Made by a program: the position numbers and the translations under genes. From assembly GCA_007695295.1 (NCBI GenBank), contig REEB01000155.1, positions 1 to 40,959 of the forward strand: DNA of 40,959 bases, in the 5' to 3' direction. Shown here piece after piece: positions 16,092-23,380 of the stretch. This DNA is from Puniceicoccaceae bacterium. GTDB taxonomy: Bacteria > Verrucomicrobiota > Verrucomicrobiia > Opitutales > Opitutaceae. Under the pieces are notes generated by a model. That model saw only the letters and a program-made list of their open reading frames with translations. It was not told where the DNA came from and made no database searches. Within the stretch, counting starts at the first letter, position 1, and each line of letters opens with the position of its first letter.

Positions 16092-17054
16092 ATGGATTCC
16101 GGGCCACCTTCTCCTCCAGCGGCGGGGCCGCCACCCGAACCTCCGGACCTGCCGGCCGGCCTGGTCGAGGTGGGCCGCTACGCCCACTACCGCCAAGCCA
16201 CCGAAGAAGGACTCTGGCTGCTCGCCATGGGCGTGCCGTATTGGATGTTCCCGGTCGAGGGCGGCTACCGGCTTTGCGTCGAAAGCCGGCACCAGGGGAA
16301 GGCCGAGCACGAGCTGGCCCAGGCCCGCCGCCGGCGGGGCCGCTGGCCGCCGGCCTCACCCCAGTCCAGCCCCGCGGACCATGCCGCCGGTTGGGCCGCT
16401 CCGATCGCTTTCGCGGGAGCGCTCACGCTCAGCTATGGCCTGCAACAGGTCTGGCCGATCAGCAGCCTTGGCCTGGGGCGGCTCGACGCCGCCGGCGTCA
16501 TCGCGGAGGGCCAGCTCTGGCGCTGCCTGACCGCCCTCACCCTGCATGCCGATGCCGGCCACCTCGTCGGCAATCTCATCGGCGGGATCGTTTTCGGGCA
16601 TTTTCTGGCCCGGCGGATCGGACTGGGCGCTGCCTGGCTGGCCATCGTTCTGCTCGGCGGGGCCGGCAACTTTGTCTCCGCCTGGCTGCAATACCCATCC
16701 GACTACCGCGCCATCGGGGCCTCCACCGCGGTTTTCGCCGCCCTCGGGCTGCTGACCGGGCTGGCGGCCCGCCAATCCCACTTTCCCGGATCGGGAGTCC
16801 GGGGCTGGCTGCGGCAACCCCTGCTGCCGCTCGCGGCGGGGTGGATTCTCCTCGCCTGGCTCGGGGCCGGAGGCGACCGCACCGATGTGGTCGGCCATTT
16901 CACCGGCTTTGCCTGCGGCCTCTGCGGCGGCCTCTTGATCGCGGGTCTGCCGGATCCACTGCTCCGGAGCAAGCTTCGGCAGGCTCTCTGCGGCACCCTC
17001 GCCGTCGCCGTCGTGGGCGCCGCCTGGCTGGCGGCACTCTGGTGCGGTAACTAG
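16092..17054 (+). CDS. rhomboid family intramembrane serine protease
   Basis: A 320-residue membrane protease. An N-terminal soluble domain (about 20-75) precedes a Pro-rich linker and six to seven helices from about 103 onward. Rhomboid signatures are HADAGHLVGNLIGG (152-165, HxxxN motif), the nucleophile S211 in GASTAVFAALG, and the catalytic His H269 in VGHFTGFACG. The usual GxSG reads GAST here, with Thr replacing the Gly after Ser. The ATG at 16092 begins just before the folded domain; an open frame further upstream lies over the divergent hisC start and is less likely. The stop (TAG, 17052-17054) overlaps the stop of the convergent esterase gene within CTAG. Confidence 0.87.
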   Translation: MDSGPPSPPAAGPPPEPPDLPAGLVEVGRYAHYRQATEEGLWLLAMGVPYWMFPVEGGYRLCVESRHQGKAEHELAQARRRRGRWPPASPQSSPADHAAGWAAPIAFAGALTLSYGLQQVWPISSLGLGRLDAAGVIAEGQLWRCLTALTLHADAGHLVGNLIGGIVFGHFLARRIGLGAAWLAIVLLGGAGNFVSAWLQYPSDYRAIGASTAVFAALGLLTGLAARQSHFPGSGVRGWLRQPLLPLAAGWILLAWLGAGGDRTDVVGHFTGFACGLCGGLLIAGLPDPLLRSKLRQALCGTLAVAVVGAAWLAALWCGN

Positions 17055-18394
17055 GGGTGAAGCGGCCGCAGCGGCCTGGTCCGCTCAAGGTAAATCAAGG
17101 CATCAAACCGCTCTGCCAGCTCCGAGGGCACATACTGCCGCCGGTCATGTTGCGGATCGTAGGTCACACCCACCGCCCGCACCGCCCAGGAACGCTCCCA
17201 GACGGAATCCTCGCGCAGCCGCCACAACGGCAGCAGTCCCCTCCGAATCCCGGATTGAAAAAAAACCGCCTCCAGGCTGCCGGTGGCGGCCGGCGGCAGC
17301 ACCATCCGCTCCACCCGCCCGCCCCAGCGGCGCGAGGCGATCACTTCCCCCTGATGGCAGGCGAAACCGACCAGGAAAACTGCTTCGCGGCCCAGTTGCT
17401 CCCGCGTCAACTGGCCGATGTTGACCATCCCTTCCGCACCCATCGGCGTCGCCCGGGCATCGCCGATGTGCGTGTTGTGCGCCCAGGCGATGCCTTTGCT
17501 CTCCGGCCCGTAATGCTCGAGCAACCGCACCAGGGTGTGATGGAAATTCTCCGCCCGGTGATTCCAGGAAACCGGCCCAGGCTCCTGGGACGTCTGCAGA
17601 TGCCGCTTGGCCGCACCGAGCAGGCCGATCGACTGCTCCAACTTCAGGGCCAGCCGCGGCTCCACCCGCCCTTCCTCCACCAAACCATGCTTTTTGGCTT
17701 CCAGCGCTGCCAAGCTGGTTTGCCCATCAAAACCCCGCCTCCGCTGAGCACTCAGAAAACGTTCCGGACTCCCCTGCAACGCCGCCCACTCGCCCATCAA
17801 CTCAAGCACCCGTTCCTCCAGCTCGGGATCGATCCGGCCAAAATACCCGGGCAGCCGCTGCACCGTGTCCCCCCACCCATAGATATCGAGGCCATAAAAG
17901 CCCACCCGCTCTTCCGGCGCCCGCCCGCGGTTGTAATCCCTCAGCCACTCGACCAACTCCAGGGTCTCCTCGTTCGCCCACATCCAGCGGGGCCAACGGT
18001 CAAATCCGAGCAGAACCTCGCGCGCCGAGCCCCCCTCGCCCTCCCGCACGTACCGGTCCACCGCCAGGCACGCCTCCCAGTCCCCTTCCACCGCGATGAA
18101 GCGAAAACCCGCCTCGATGATCAGGCGGCGCGAAAGCTCCGCCCTCCATTCGTAGTACTCCCGGGTGCCATGGGTGGATTCGCCGAGCAAGACCGCCCGC
18201 CGCTGGCTCGCCGCTTCCACCAGCGGCGCCAGATCGCCGGGCGACTCCAGCGGAAGAAACTGCGACGGCAGCCCGCGCAGCCAGGCCCGGTCCGGGGCGG
18301 CCGTTCCGAGGGCCGCCGCCGCGGCCAGCGCCACCGCCAGGGCCGCGCATCTGCCAAGGCTGGGAAATGTGGGGATCAATGGTCCTTTGCCCAT
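17051..18394 (-). CDS. erythromycin-esterase family hydrolase, exported
   Basis: A 447-residue protein with an N-terminal signal peptide (hydrophobic residues 16-32, likely cleaved after GTAA). The mature part belongs to the EreA/ChaN-like family: GESTHGTREYYEWR (71-84, with E72 and H75), VEGDW (102-106) and AHNTHIGD carry the active-site acids and histidines. Family members cleave macrolide lactones, but most chromosomal members have unknown substrates, so this is not evidence of resistance. An open frame continues upstream to 18598 but the ATG at 18394 gives the signal peptide. Neighbours do not suggest a substrate. Confidence 0.87.
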   Translation of the reverse strand: MGKGPLIPTFPSLGRCAALAVALAAAAALGTAAPDRAWLRGLPSQFLPLESPGDLAPLVEAASQRRAVLLGESTHGTREYYEWRAELSRRLIIEAGFRFIAVEGDWEACLAVDRYVREGEGGSAREVLLGFDRWPRWMWANEETLELVEWLRDYNRGRAPEERVGFYGLDIYGWGDTVQRLPGYFGRIDPELEERVLELMGEWAALQGSPERFLSAQRRRGFDGQTSLAALEAKKHGLVEEGRVEPRLALKLEQSIGLLGAAKRHLQTSQEPGPVSWNHRAENFHHTLVRLLEHYGPESKGIAWAHNTHIGDARATPMGAEGMVNIGQLTREQLGREAVFLVGFACHQGEVIASRRWGGRVERMVLPPAATGSLEAVFFQSGIRRGLLPLWRLREDSVWERSWAVRAVGVTYDPQHDRRQYVPSELAERFDALIYLERTRPLRPLHP

Positions 18395-18511
18395 GCCCCC
18401 CAGCCTGGCCGCCGCAGCCGCCCAGGGCAAGCATCCAAGCCCCCGGAGACTACTCCTTTCCCCAGTGTCCTCCTCAGGGCAAAGCCTGATAATTTTGCGT
18501 GAAAGTTTTCC

Positions 18512-18540
18512 TTGACGCCCTGGGGTATTTTCTTGATGAT
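18512..18540 (+). promoter_or_regulatory. possible promoter of the PEP-CTERM gene
   Basis: TTGACG at 18512-18517 is followed by a poor -10 candidate TGATGA at 18534-18539 after a 16-base spacer, about 50 bases before the ATG. The -35 box is good and the -10 weak, so this is a tentative call. Confidence 0.3.
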
Positions 18541-18587
18541 GCCTGAGTATTTCCTCTGTCCCGGAATCGACAAAACCTCCTATCACC

Positions 18588-19223
18588 ATGACTTCCAAAA
18601 CATTAAAAGCTTTTTCGATCGCCGCCGCCCTCGGAGTTTCGGCAGGCTTGCTTCAGGGCAACCCCAATGACGTTCAGGTGCTTTTCACCTTCGATGACGG
18701 CCTCAACTTCACCGATGAGGCCATTATTCCCTCGGCCTTCCCTTCCGGCCTCACCAGCGCATCCAACTGGGACGTTGCCACCGGAACCCCCCTCGCCGCC
18801 GGCATCAGCCCGGCCGGCAACGCCGCCCTCAGCACTTCCGTCGGCGGTGAAATCGCCTTCGAGTTCAGCATCGAAATCCCGACCGGCTTCTACTACGAGC
18901 CCAACGAGGTGTCCTTCATCAGCGCCCGTCCGTTCGACGGTGTGACCGATTGGGGCCTCTACTTCGACGGCGTCCTTGCCGCTTCCGGCTCGACCGGGTC
19001 CGCCAACATGTGGGCCTTGGCCACCGCGGACATCTCATCCGCCGGCCAACTCGTCGGCAACGTGACGGTCACCCTCAAGGCCACCGGCGCGATGCAGCAA
19101 TCCTCCTGGAGCGTGGATAATTTCACCCTCTCTGGTGCGGTCATCCCCGAGCCCGGCACCTACGCCCTCATCTTCGGCGGCCTGGCCCTTGGGTTGGTCT
19201 TCTTCCGACGCCTCCGGCGCTAA
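18588..19223 (+). CDS. PEP-CTERM sorted exported protein
   Basis: A 211-residue secreted protein. The signal peptide covers residues 1 to about 23 (KTLKAFSIAAALGVSAGLL). The mature part is beta-rich, low in charge and contains a YYEPNEVSF segment like the jelly-roll domains common in these proteins. The C-terminus is a textbook PEP-CTERM sorting signal: VIPEPGT (PEP at 187-189), a hydrophobic helix (192-206) and the basic tail FFRRLRR. In known systems an exosortase cleaves at this site and the protein goes to the surface or exopolysaccharide. No exosortase or polysaccharide gene is in the window. It is monocistronic with its own terminator at 19248-19277. Confidence 0.92.
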   Translation: MTSKTLKAFSIAAALGVSAGLLQGNPNDVQVLFTFDDGLNFTDEAIIPSAFPSGLTSASNWDVATGTPLAAGISPAGNAALSTSVGGEIAFEFSIEIPTGFYYEPNEVSFISARPFDGVTDWGLYFDGVLAASGSTGSANMWALATADISSAGQLVGNVTVTLKATGAMQQSSWSVDNFTLSGAVIPEPGTYALIFGGLALGLVFFRRLRR

Positions 19224-19247
19224 TTTTGATTTGATCGATACTCCTGA

Positions 19248-19277
19248 ATCCCCGCGGTCTCCGCGGGGATTTTTTTG
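19248..19277 (+). terminator. rho-independent terminator
   Basis: A perfect 10-bp stem ATCCCCGCGG/CCGCGGGGAT with a 3-base loop is followed by a run of seven T (19270-19276). It lies 24 bases after the PEP-CTERM stop codon and is the clearest intrinsic terminator in the window. Confidence 0.9.
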
Positions 19278-19617
19278 TGCTCAGGTTCACTGCGTCGTTT
19301 CGCTGCCTCCAGCAGAAAATACAATCGCCTCCGGCGTTCCCCGGGTGACAACGCCGTCGACCGGCAGACCCGACGGATCGCATGCCAGTGCAAGTTGCTG
19401 TGCTCGGCCGGAGACAAGGACGGGGAGGGCTGCTGGATTACGGAAAGCATGATTCGGTAGAATTACCTACGCCTACCATCGGCGGTTTTAACCGAACTTG
19501 AGAGGGATCCCCCGCCTCTTACCTGGATTTTACCCGCCTCCCGAGGGCAGGTAGCTCCACCCGCCCAACACCCCTTACGGATTGACAGCACAACGGACCA
19601 AACCGAACACTGCCGCC
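19278..19617. other. intergenic region before the Fur-family gene
   Basis: About 340 bases between the terminator and the regulator gene. I see no convincing riboswitch, Fur box or promoter hexamers, and the open frames show no protein pattern. It should contain the promoter of the fur-tpr-nadA gene group. Confidence 0.4.
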
Positions 19618-20097
19618 GTGAAGATCGAGGGATGCCGTGACAAATTCCGCACCTACTTGGCCAGCCGCAACCTGCGGTTGACCAACCAGCGCATGGCCAT
19701 CTTCGATGCCGCCTTCGCCGAGTCTTCTCACTTCACCGCCGAGGAGCTTCTCGACAAGGCCCGCCGGCTGGATGCCTCCGTTTCCCGCGCCACCATTTAC
19801 CGCACCCTCCCCCTCCTGACCGAGAGTTCGCTCCTGCGGGAAGTCGATATCGGGAAAAACATCAAGTACTACCTCGCAAATCCCGGCGATCAACCCCAAC
19901 AAGCCCAGGTCATCTGCCTCGACTGCGAGCACATCTTCGAAATCAGCGCACCTTTCATGGACTGGTACGGCGTCACCGTGGCCACCAAACTCGGCCTCAC
20001 CCCAGTCTCGCAGCGCCTTCAGGTGAGTGCCCACTGCGATGTCTTCCGCCGGTCCGGCCAATGCCCCCACCACACCGCTGCCGGCAAACCGGCCTGA
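19618..20097 (+). CDS. Fur-family metal-dependent transcriptional regulator
   Basis: A regulator of about 159 residues from the GTG at 19618. The winged helix includes LRLTNQRMAIFDAAF, the recognition segment VSRATIYRTLPLLTESSLL and a wing. The dimerisation domain has the CxxC zinc site ICLDCEH. The C-terminal metal pair is unusual: the Cys residues in HCDVFRRSGQC are eight residues apart rather than two to five. Metal specificity (iron, zinc or peroxide-sensing) cannot be decided. A TTG at 19582 is an alternative start; neither has a clear ribosome binding site. The gene lies 7 bases upstream of the TPR gene and close to nadA, an Fe-S enzyme gene. Confidence 0.88.
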   Translation: MKIEGCRDKFRTYLASRNLRLTNQRMAIFDAAFAESSHFTAEELLDKARRLDASVSRATIYRTLPLLTESSLLREVDIGKNIKYYLANPGDQPQQAQVICLDCEHIFEISAPFMDWYGVTVATKLGLTPVSQRLQVSAHCDVFRRSGQCPHHTAAGKPA

Positions 20098-20104
20098 TTC
20101 CCCC

Positions 20105-20476
20105 ATGAGCGATCCCGAGGAAACCGACCACAGTTTCGAAATCCAGTTCTTCGAGAGCCTCCATCGCCGCGCTCCCAAGGATCCCGAGGTCATTGAAATT
20201 CTCGGTGGCCTCTATACCCGAGAAGGGCGCATCACCGACGGACTCAAAATGGACCGCAAGCTGGTGCGGCTACTGCCCGACAACCCGACCGCCCACTACA
20301 ACCTCGCCTGCAGCCTGGCCCTCAAGAAACGCTCCGCCGACGCCGTCCGGGCCCTCGAGAAAGCGATCGAACTGGGCTATAACGACACCGAGTGGATGCT
20401 CCAGGACCCGGACCTCCATCACCTGCACAAGTATCCCGCTTTCCAGCGGCTGCTCCGCACCCTGACCGGTTCCTGA
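20105..20476 (+). CDS. small TPR-repeat protein
   Basis: A 123-residue soluble protein made of about two and a half tetratricopeptide repeats, with the helix pairs DPEVIEILGGLYTREGR, PDNPTAHYNLACSLALKK and ADAVRALEKAIELGY, and a final LHKYPAFQRLLRTL segment. It would act as a protein-contact module with an unknown partner. The ATG at 20105 lies 7 bases after the Fur-family stop, and nadA starts 38 bases downstream, so the three are likely co-transcribed. Confidence 0.82.
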   Translation: MSDPEETDHSFEIQFFESLHRRAPKDPEVIEILGGLYTREGRITDGLKMDRKLVRLLPDNPTAHYNLACSLALKKRSADAVRALEKAIELGYNDTEWMLQDPDLHHLHKYPAFQRLLRTLTGS

Positions 20477-20514
20477 GCCCGGCACCCCGCCCGCGCCTCC
20501 ATCCCCCCCTTCCC

Positions 20515-21498
20515 ATGCCCGAGCTACTCGATTTCGAACCTCAGGTCTTTCCGCCTTCCGCGGATCAACCGACCACCCTCACGCCCATTCAGGAGGAAGT
20601 CCTTGCCCTCAAAGCCGAGCGCAAAGCCGTCCTCCTCGCCCACAATTACCAAGTCGCCGCCATCCAGCAAGTGGCCGACTATGTGGGCGATTCTCTCGGT
20701 CTCGCCTACAAGGCCGCCGAGACCAATGCCGAGGTCATCCTCTTCTGCGGCGTCCATTTCATGGCCGAAACGGCCAAGATCATCAATCCGGACAAGCCAG
20801 TCCTCCTGCCCGATCTCGAGGCCGGCTGCTCCCTCTCCGACTCCTGCCCGGCCGATCGCCTCGCCGCCTACAAGAATGCCCATCCGGAGGTCTACGTCGT
20901 CGCCTACATCAACTGCAGCGCCGGCGTCAAAGCCCTCAGCGACGTCATCTGCACCAGCGGCAATGCCGTCCGCATCGTCGAGCGCGTCCCCGCGGACCGC
21001 ACCATCCTGTTTGTGCCCGACCAGAACCTCGGCCAGTGGGTGGCGGGAAAAACCGGCCGCCCGATGCGCCTCTGGCCGGGCAGTTGCTACGCCCACGTGC
21101 TCTTCACCGTCCGCGCCCTCGAAAAGGTCAAGGCCCGCTTTCCCGATGCTCCCGTCGTCGCCCATCCCGAGTGCACCGAGACCGTTCGCGAACTCGCCGA
21201 CGAGGTCTGCAGCACCGAGCTGATGGTGAAATTCGCCCAAGAACACCCGGCCGAGCGCATCATTGTGGTCACCGAGTCGGGCATGATCCACCGGCTGCGA
21301 CGGGAGGTCCCCCACAAAACCTTCATTGCCGGCCCCACTGAAACCTGCGCCTGCAATGACTGCCGCTTCATGAAGCTGAACACCATCGAGAAGGTCAGGA
21401 ATGCCCTTCGCACGATGCAGCCCGAAGTCGATGTCCCCGAGCCGGTCCGCCGGGCCGCCTATGAGCCGATCCGCCGGATGCTCGACTGGAGCCGCTGA
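20515..21498 (+). CDS. nadA: quinolinate synthase A
   Basis: A 327-residue [4Fe-4S] enzyme that condenses iminoaspartate with dihydroxyacetone phosphate to quinolinate in NAD synthesis. Typical segments are LLAHNYQVAAIQQVADYVGDS (substrate-binding His and Tyr), the C105 region in LPDLEAGCSLSDSC, C191 in WPGSCYAHVLF, HPEC at 217-220 and the C-terminal CACNDCRFMKLNT (278-283 region), which together supply the three cluster ligands. Length fits the family. NadB and NadC genes are not in the window. It follows the TPR gene by 38 bases, and the MFS gene begins 42 bases later. Confidence 0.95.
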   Translation: MPELLDFEPQVFPPSADQPTTLTPIQEEVLALKAERKAVLLAHNYQVAAIQQVADYVGDSLGLAYKAAETNAEVILFCGVHFMAETAKIINPDKPVLLPDLEAGCSLSDSCPADRLAAYKNAHPEVYVVAYINCSAGVKALSDVICTSGNAVRIVERVPADRTILFVPDQNLGQWVAGKTGRPMRLWPGSCYAHVLFTVRALEKVKARFPDAPVVAHPECTETVRELADEVCSTELMVKFAQEHPAERIIVVTESGMIHRLRREVPHKTFIAGPTETCACNDCRFMKLNTIEKVRNALRTMQPEVDVPEPVRRAAYEPIRRMLDWSR

Positions 21499-21540
21499 GC
21501 GCCCCGGGCGGGGCCGCCGGGAAAGCCTCCGCCCGCCCAC

Positions 21541-22746
21541 GTGAGCCGCTGGCGCCAAGAGCTGCCCATGGATGCGCGGCGGACGTTCCGCCTCGACCGA
21601 TTCCGCGGCTCTTGTCATGGCATTCTGGAGACAGGAACACAGACTTTCCTCCTCCTCGTGGCGATCCGCGTCTTCGAGGCCGGCCCCACCGCCAAGGCCC
21701 TCCTCGTGGCCGCCCATCCCATAGGCCTCGTCCTCACCCCCCTCAGCCTCTACCTGATCTCGCGCACCGGGCTGCCCGCCGCCACCGCCTGTTCCTTTTA
21801 CTTCTTCACCGCCGCCGCCCTTTTCGCCGGCGGGGCTTGGCTGGGCCATGCCGGATTGTTTCTCACCGCGATGATCTCCGCGGGCATCGCCCTCGCCCAG
21901 TTCATGCCCCTGCTGGTTTCCATCTACAGCCGCAACTACCCCTCGGCCCGCCGCGGCCAGCTCCTCTCCCAAAGCATCCTCCTCTCCGTCACCACCGCGA
22001 TTGTCTTTTCCTTCGTCGGCGGCCGGCTGCTCGATGCCGACCTCGGCCACTACCCCTGGGTCATCACGGCCATGGCCGCGGCGGCTTTCTTCTCCGGCCT
22101 CGCCGTGCGGAGGATGCCCTCGGCCCCGCTGATCCGCTCCGCCAGCCGCAATCCTCTCGCCAGCCTGACCTATGCCTGGAAAGACCGCGTCTTCGGCGGA
22201 TTGCTCGTTATCTGGATGCTGATGGGGCTGGGCAACCTTCTCGTGCTGCCACTGCGGATTGAGTACATGGCCAATCCGGACTTCGGCATCAACGCCACCA
22301 ACGCCGAGATCGCCTTCATCACCGTCGTCGTGCCCTCCCTGATGCGCTTCGCCACCACCCACTTCTGGGGCATCCTCTTCGACCGGTTTAATTTCTTTCT
22401 CCTCCGCACCCTGCTCAACGTCTTTTTCCTCGTCGCCATCGTCATGTTCTTTCACGTCCAGACGCTCGGGCTGCTCGCAGTGGCCTCGGCCTTCTTCGGA
22501 CTGGCCCTGGCGGGTGGCAACATCGCCTGGAGCCTCTGGGTGACCAAATTCGCCCCGCCCGGGAAGGAAGCCGACTACATGGCCGTGCACACCTTTTCCA
22601 CCGGCCTGCGCGGCGTGGTGGCCCCGTTTCTCGGCTTCTACGCCATCACCCTGCTCAGCCCCTCCGCCACCTCCATCATCGCCGGCGGGCTGGTCGCCCT
22701 CTCCATCATCCTTATCCTCCCGCTGCGCCGCCGCGCGGAAGGTTGA
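21541..22746 (+). CDS. MFS-type transporter
   Basis: A 401-residue integral membrane protein with about twelve hydrophobic helices split by a cytoplasmic loop near 195-215 (VRRMPSAPLIRSASRNP), the major facilitator layout. The family's MFS motif A loop is weak. The substrate is unknown. The start is a GTG at 21541; an ATG ten codons in (21568) is a reasonable alternative. The gene follows nadA by 42 bases, so it may share its transcript. The stop is 31 bases from the convergent sufT stop. Confidence 0.82.
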   Translation: MSRWRQELPMDARRTFRLDRFRGSCHGILETGTQTFLLLVAIRVFEAGPTAKALLVAAHPIGLVLTPLSLYLISRTGLPAATACSFYFFTAAALFAGGAWLGHAGLFLTAMISAGIALAQFMPLLVSIYSRNYPSARRGQLLSQSILLSVTTAIVFSFVGGRLLDADLGHYPWVITAMAAAAFFSGLAVRRMPSAPLIRSASRNPLASLTYAWKDRVFGGLLVIWMLMGLGNLLVLPLRIEYMANPDFGINATNAEIAFITVVVPSLMRFATTHFWGILFDRFNFFLLRTLLNVFFLVAIVMFFHVQTLGLLAVASAFFGLALAGGNIAWSLWVTKFAPPGKEADYMAVHTFSTGLRGVVAPFLGFYAITLLSPSATSIIAGGLVALSIILILPLRRRAEG

Positions 22747-22777
22747 TCCGGCCGACCGGGCTGTATCCGGAAAACAG

Positions 22778-23323
22778 CTACTCCAGGCCGAGCGCCTTGC
22801 GGCCCTCGGGAGAGATCATCTGCGGTGTCCAGACCGGATCCCAGACGATGTCCACCGTGGCCGATTCGACTTCGGGCAACGCTTCGATTTTGGTCTGGGC
22901 ATCCCGCGCGATCACCGGCCCCATCCCGCAACCCTGGGCGGTCAGGGTCATTTTCACCGCCACCCGGTGGCGGCCGTCGCCCCCCGGCTCGATCTGCAGG
23001 TCGTAGATCAAGCCGAGATCGACGATGTTGACCGGGATCTCGGGATCAAAACAGCTCCGCAGGGCCGCCCAGACCGCTTCTTCACCGAAGTCTCCGCCCG
23101 ATCCCCCGGCCCCCTCCTCCGGCCCGAAGTCCTCCGGCGGCTCCGCCAACGCGTCCCGATCGGCCCCGTCGATCCGGAAGAGGCCTTCGCTGGTCCTCAC
23201 CGTGACACTGCCGCCGAGGCTTTGCGTGACCAGCACCCGGCTGCCTTTCTCCAAGGTGTGGGCGACTCCGGAGGGAATCGCGGTCACGTCACAGTCTCTG
23301 ATCAGCTCGGTTTCGTTGTTCAT
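22778..23323 (-). CDS. sufT: SufT-type Fe-S cluster assembly protein
   Basis: A 181-residue protein with a C-terminal DUF59/MIP18 domain (about 80-170): VWAALRSCFDPEIPVNIVDL, then LTAQGCGMGP with the conserved Cys, and VWDPVWTPQMISPEG. The N-terminal part (1-70) is the SufT-specific extension (AIPSGVAHTLEKGSRV, LGGSVTVRT). SufT helps mature or repair Fe-S proteins. No other suf genes are in the window. It lies 57 bases downstream of the sppA start on the other side and is convergent with the MFS gene. Confidence 0.9.
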   Translation of the reverse strand: MNNETELIRDCDVTAIPSGVAHTLEKGSRVLVTQSLGGSVTVRTSEGLFRIDGADRDALAEPPEDFGPEEGAGGSGGDFGEEAVWAALRSCFDPEIPVNIVDLGLIYDLQIEPGGDGRHRVAVKMTLTAQGCGMGPVIARDAQTKIEALPEVESATVDIVWDPVWTPQMISPEGRKALGLE

Positions 23324-23380
23324 AGCGGCAACACGATGGCATCACTCCCGCGGGGATGCGAACGAAAGCCTTGATCGCGC

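Noticed and set aside
17051-18394. Macrolide resistance gene interpretation of the erythromycin-esterase-like protein
   Set aside because: The family has many chromosomal members without such activity, and nothing nearby suggests a resistance element.
20524-22590. 688-codon open frame on the minus strand across nadA and the MFS gene
   Set aside because: It is antisense to two well-recognised genes and its product is a low-complexity Gly/Glu/Asp/Ala-rich sequence typical of shadow frames in high-GC DNA.
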